A stretch of DNA of 64,000 nt from DASUPK01 sp963724665 (GTDB taxonomy: Bacteria; Actinomycetota; Thermoleophilia; Solirubrobacterales; 70-9), in NCBI GenBank assembly GCA_963724665.1, contig CAVRVH010000007.1:930001-994000 (forward strand). The letters run 5' to 3'. The translations under genes were made by a program, and so were the position numbers. Shown here piece after piece: positions 61,079 to 64,000 of the stretch (positions are counted from its first letter, which is position 1; each line of letters begins with the position of its first letter). A model generated the notes under the pieces. That model did not search any database, had not been told where the DNA came from, and worked only from the letters and a program-made list of their open reading frames with translations.

Positions 61079-63895
61079 ATGACCGAGCGCCAAAACGAAG
61101 GCGCCGGCCGCGGTGCGGAAGACGACAGCGGGGCGATGAAGTGGCGCCTCGAAACACTTCACCGGCACACCGAGGACGGCGTGCGAGAGCTCGGGGCCCG
61201 GGTCCTCGAGATGTACCACCAGGGAAACGTGGATCCCGAGGCCGTCCGCGAGGGGGCCGCGAAGCTCGACGAGCTCGAGAGGAACGCGGCCGAGCTCGAG
61301 ACCGCGATGCGCGGCGAGACCGGACCGCAACCAGATCCGCCCGAACAGCCCCGCCCGAGGCGCGGACCCGCCCCTAAGCGGCAGCCGGTCATCCGGCCGG
61401 TGATGGGGGCCGAGGACCGGCCCGCCGCCCCGCAGGCACCGGGCGCCTCCGAGGAGCCGCCGGCCAACGGCGAACGCGATGACCGCATGAAGCAGGCCGT
61501 CGAGGCCGCCCGCCGCCAGGCCGAGGAGCGGGCCACCGGGGAGATCCTGGCCCTGGAGGAGGACCTGGAGACGGAGCGGGAGCGCGCGGCCAGGTCGCTC
61601 GAGGAGGTCCAGCGACGACTCGAGGAGGCAGAGGCCCGCGCCGCCAGCGAGGTCACGGTCACCGACGCCCGCGCCCGCGAGGACGCCGCCGACTGGCTTC
61701 GGGAGCAACGCGGCGATGTCCGCCGCGAGCTCGAGGCAGAGCTCGAGCGACGCGTGCTGGCGCGCGAGAAAGAGCTCGTCGCCGAGCGCGACGAGGCGTC
61801 AGCGGCCCTGAAGGACGCGCTCGAGCGGCTCGAGCGGGCTGAGAGCGCCGGCGGCGAAGACGAGCAGGCGCGCGCCGAGGCGGAGCGCAAGGTCCGCGAG
61901 GAGGCCGACCGCCGCCAGCGCGAGCACACCGAACAGCTGAAGGCCCAGATCGAGGCGATGGAGGGCGAGACCGAGGCGCGCATCGAGAGGGCCGTCGAGG
62001 AGGCCCGCCGGGAGGCCGAGGAGGATGTTCGCGCGCAGCTCTCTACGGAGGCGACCGGGAGCGCCGCCGAGGCCGAGGAGCTCCTCTCCGCCCGGGAGCG
62101 CGAGCGCCTCGAAGCGAGCCGCGCCGACACCGAGCGCCGCATCCGGCGCGAGCTCGAGCAGGAGCTCGTCAAGCGGATCGCCGACATCAAGTCCGACGCC
62201 GATGACAGGGCGCGCGTGGAGATCGACGCGGCCCGCCGCGCAGCCGAGTTGCGCTTCGAGTCCGAGCTCAAGATCCGCGAGCAGTCCCTGCGGCGTGAGC
62301 GGGAGGCCGCGACGCAGGCCGCCGAGGCGGCCCGGAGCCGGCTGGACGAGATCGCCGCGCAGATCGAGGCCGCCGGCGAGCGGGTGGAGGGCGCGGAGGC
62401 GAGGCTCGTCGAGGAGCAGTCGCGGCTGCAGAAGGACGCGGCGGAGCAGCTCGACGCCGAGCTGCGCCGCCTGCAGGCCGAGTCGGACGCGAAGATCGAG
62501 GATGCACTCTCCAAGGTGGAGGCCGACTCCCAGGCCCGCATGGAGAAGGAGGCCCAGCGCCGGCTCGCCGAGCAGGAGGAAACGCTCCGCGCGGAGGCCG
62601 AGGAGCGGGTTCGCGTCACCAGCGCGACCGCCCGCGAGGAGACCGAGCGCCGGCTGACTGAGGAGACAAACACACTCCGGGCCCAGCTCGACGAGGAGCG
62701 CTCCTCACGGGACGAGGTCATCAAGAAGGCCGAGAACCGCGCCAAGCGTGCCGAGGCGAAGGTCGAGGCGACCGAGACCGCCCGCCAGGACGCCGAGGCC
62801 GAAACCCGCACCGCCGCCGCAGAATGGGTTCGCGGCCAGACCCGAGCCCTGCAGCGCGATGCGGAGAAGGGCGGCAAGGAGCAGGTCACCGCCGCCCGCC
62901 GCGAGACGACCGAGACGGTCACCGCAGAGGTCGAGGAGCGGATGCGGAGGGAGTTCGAGAAGACCGAGCGCCAGACCGACGAGCGGATCAAGCACGAGGT
63001 CACGAAGGCTCGCCGGGAAGCCGAGGACGAGGCCGAGCGCTCATTCGCCGAGCGCGAGCAGGGGCTGGCGATGGAGCTGGAGGAGGCAGGCCGTGCCCTG
63101 AAGTCCGCCGAGCACCAGCTCCGTGAGGCTGAGGCCCGAGCCGAGTCCGCGGAGAGCAAGCTCGGCGAGGTCTCCGATGAGGAACTGAAGAAGGCAAACG
63201 AGGAGCGCGAAGGCCGCTTCCGGGCGCTCGAGGCGCGCGTCAAGTCCGTGACGGACCGTGCCAGTGGCGCCCAGGCGCACGCAGCCTCGGTCGGCATCGA
63301 GCTGCCTGAGCGAGCGGAGGCCGAGGTTGCCGAGCCGGCTGAGCCGAAGCCGGAGCCTGATGAGGCCGAGCCCGACGAACAGGCTGAGCAGGAGACCGAC
63401 GAGCAGGACGCGGTGGAGCCCGCCGAGGCCAAGCGGGGCTTCTTCCAGAGGCGCCGGGAGAGGCGAGCCGAGAAGACGGCGGCTCGCGAGGAGGCCGAAG
63501 CGAAGAAGGACGCCCGCGCCAAGGCCGCCCAGGAACGCAAGAAGAAGGCTACGGCGGCGAAGAAACAGGCACAGGCCAAGCGCGCCTCGAAGTCATCGGC
63601 CACCAAGACCACCAGCCGCCCCAAGAGCGGCGCGGGGACCAGGGCGATGGCAAAGGACGCCAAGGCCGCTACGAAGGCGAGGGCCGCCAAGTCGCGCCGG
63701 CGCGGCGGCCTGCTCGACGTCAACAAGGCGAGCTTCGAGCAGTGGCGCGAACTCGGCATGTCGGTGACCCAGGCAACCCGCTTGATCGCCTATCGCGAGC
63801 GACAGGACGGCTTCAAGTCCGTCGACGATCTCGACACCGTCCCGGGCATCCCGAAGAAGCTGCTCAGCGAGATCAAGGATCAGCTCACTGCATGA
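61079..63895 (+). CDS. Giant coiled-coil protein with H1-like tail and ComEA-type HhH domain
   Basis: A 938-residue protein of unknown function. Residues about 20-75 form a conserved-looking head (MKWRLETLHRHTEDGVRELG). A Pro-rich patch follows (about 80-130), then about 600 residues of continuous Glu/Arg/Ala heptad coiled coil. An acidic segment (AEPAEPKPEPDEAEPDEQAE), a Lys/Ala-rich stretch like histone H1 (AKAAQERKKKATAAKKQAQA) and a C-terminal helix-hairpin-helix pair of ComEA type (LLDVNKASFEQWRELGMSVT ... LDTVPGIPKKLLSEIKDQL) complete it. The tail should bind DNA; the coil suggests a filament or spacer. No signal peptide or membrane segment, so it is probably cytoplasmic. Confidence 0.85.
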   Translation: MTERQNEGAGRGAEDDSGAMKWRLETLHRHTEDGVRELGARVLEMYHQGNVDPEAVREGAAKLDELERNAAELETAMRGETGPQPDPPEQPRPRRGPAPKRQPVIRPVMGAEDRPAAPQAPGASEEPPANGERDDRMKQAVEAARRQAEERATGEILALEEDLETERERAARSLEEVQRRLEEAEARAASEVTVTDARAREDAADWLREQRGDVRRELEAELERRVLAREKELVAERDEASAALKDALERLERAESAGGEDEQARAEAERKVREEADRRQREHTEQLKAQIEAMEGETEARIERAVEEARREAEEDVRAQLSTEATGSAAEAEELLSARERERLEASRADTERRIRRELEQELVKRIADIKSDADDRARVEIDAARRAAELRFESELKIREQSLRREREAATQAAEAARSRLDEIAAQIEAAGERVEGAEARLVEEQSRLQKDAAEQLDAELRRLQAESDAKIEDALSKVEADSQARMEKEAQRRLAEQEETLRAEAEERVRVTSATAREETERRLTEETNTLRAQLDEERSSRDEVIKKAENRAKRAEAKVEATETARQDAEAETRTAAAEWVRGQTRALQRDAEKGGKEQVTAARRETTETVTAEVEERMRREFEKTERQTDERIKHEVTKARREAEDEAERSFAEREQGLAMELEEAGRALKSAEHQLREAEARAESAESKLGEVSDEELKKANEEREGRFRALEARVKSVTDRASGAQAHAASVGIELPERAEAEVAEPAEPKPEPDEAEPDEQAEQETDEQDAVEPAEAKRGFFQRRRERRAEKTAAREEAEAKKDARAKAAQERKKKATAAKKQAQAKRASKSSATKTTSRPKSGAGTRAMAKDAKAATKARAAKSRRRGGLLDVNKASFEQWRELGMSVTQATRLIAYRERQDGFKSVDDLDTVPGIPKKLLSEIKDQLTA

Positions 63896-64000
63896 CCGAC
63901 CAAGGGGGAACGGTGGTGCAGGACCTAGAGCTCCGCGAACTACCCGGTCGCCAGACCGGTCCAGAAGCGGGCTAGCCGCTCCCGGTAGGGCGCAGCGGGC

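Noticed and set aside
61159..63759. An 866-codon open frame on the minus strand opposite the coiled-coil gene
   Set aside because: It is Ser/Arg-rich and mirrors the Glu/Ala/Arg codons of the real gene. GAG, GCG and CGC on one strand give CTC, CGC and GCG on the other, so long open frames arise by composition. No domain is seen.
63892..63975. A 27-codon frame overlapping the end of the coiled-coil gene
   Set aside because: The ATGA overlap is suggestive, but the peptide has no pattern and the sequence near the window edge contains an inverted repeat (CCGGTCGCCAGACCGG) more like a terminator.

Overview
The window is high-GC DNA from an actinomycete-like chromosome. The rplM-rpsI-glmM-glmS-acpS block, GuaB3 next to GuaA, PAS-BTAD and LuxR regulators, PASTA-tailed and CSLREA secreted proteins, and many GTG starts with 4-base stop/start overlaps all fit Actinomycetota. 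The mix looks most like class Thermoleophilia (Solirubrobacterales). That placement is inferred from gene content and not from any rRNA gene; none was seen.

Region 1 (1-20,003) is accessory. It starts with debris: a frameshifted tyrosine recombinase and an unknown broken ORF. Secreted proteins follow: two paralogues (one ending in PASTA), a GH99-like hydrolase and a frameshifted purple-acid-phosphatase-like enzyme. Next is a block of four regulators on the minus strand (PAS-BTAD, two LuxR proteins, an ECF sigma factor), divergent from a plus-strand operon. The operon encodes a GT2-GtrA-HPr-kinase-like fusion, a GT39-type membrane glycosyltransferase, a phospholipase-C-like phosphoesterase and an unknown two-pass protein with a Pro-rich tail. 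Seven coding stretches between 1 and 14 kb carry frameshifts. The region closes with a small mobile-element remnant (about 17.7-20.0 kb): overlapping mini-ORFs including a ribbon-helix-helix protein, a headless integrase, and a tRNA 5' half abutting the next gene.

Region 2 (20,006-64,000) is ordinary chromosome with no detectable frameshift. It runs: an EamA transporter, an ABC-2 exporter and a glucosylglycerate-hydrolase-like GH63 enzyme; infA, a crotonase and a HIT protein; cca-alr-nnr; a DUF3089 protein; and a ribosomal/cell-wall block (minus-strand order rplM-rpsI-glmM-glmS-DUF3352-acpS-MBL). A glycine-betaine-type ABC importer with CBS domains is followed by a c-di-AMP (ydaO-type) riboswitch and two M23 peptidases, suggesting an osmotic/turgor theme. 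Then come ACT, SnoaL-like and CSLREA proteins; the hup-pyrF-LysM-DD-carboxypeptidase-pfkB operon reading into a structured leader and guaB3-guaA; pmbA/tldD with two small partners; and CDF-rdgB-rph. The window ends with an Flp-type pilin divergent from a 938-residue coiled-coil/HhH protein.

Points most worth a second look: the GT2-GtrA-kinase fusion operon, the c-di-AMP riboswitch neighbourhood, the terminator-containing leader before guaB3, apparent ATA and CTG starts on pyrF and the ACT gene, the very long acidic extension of ribosomal protein S9, and the giant coiled-coil/HhH protein.
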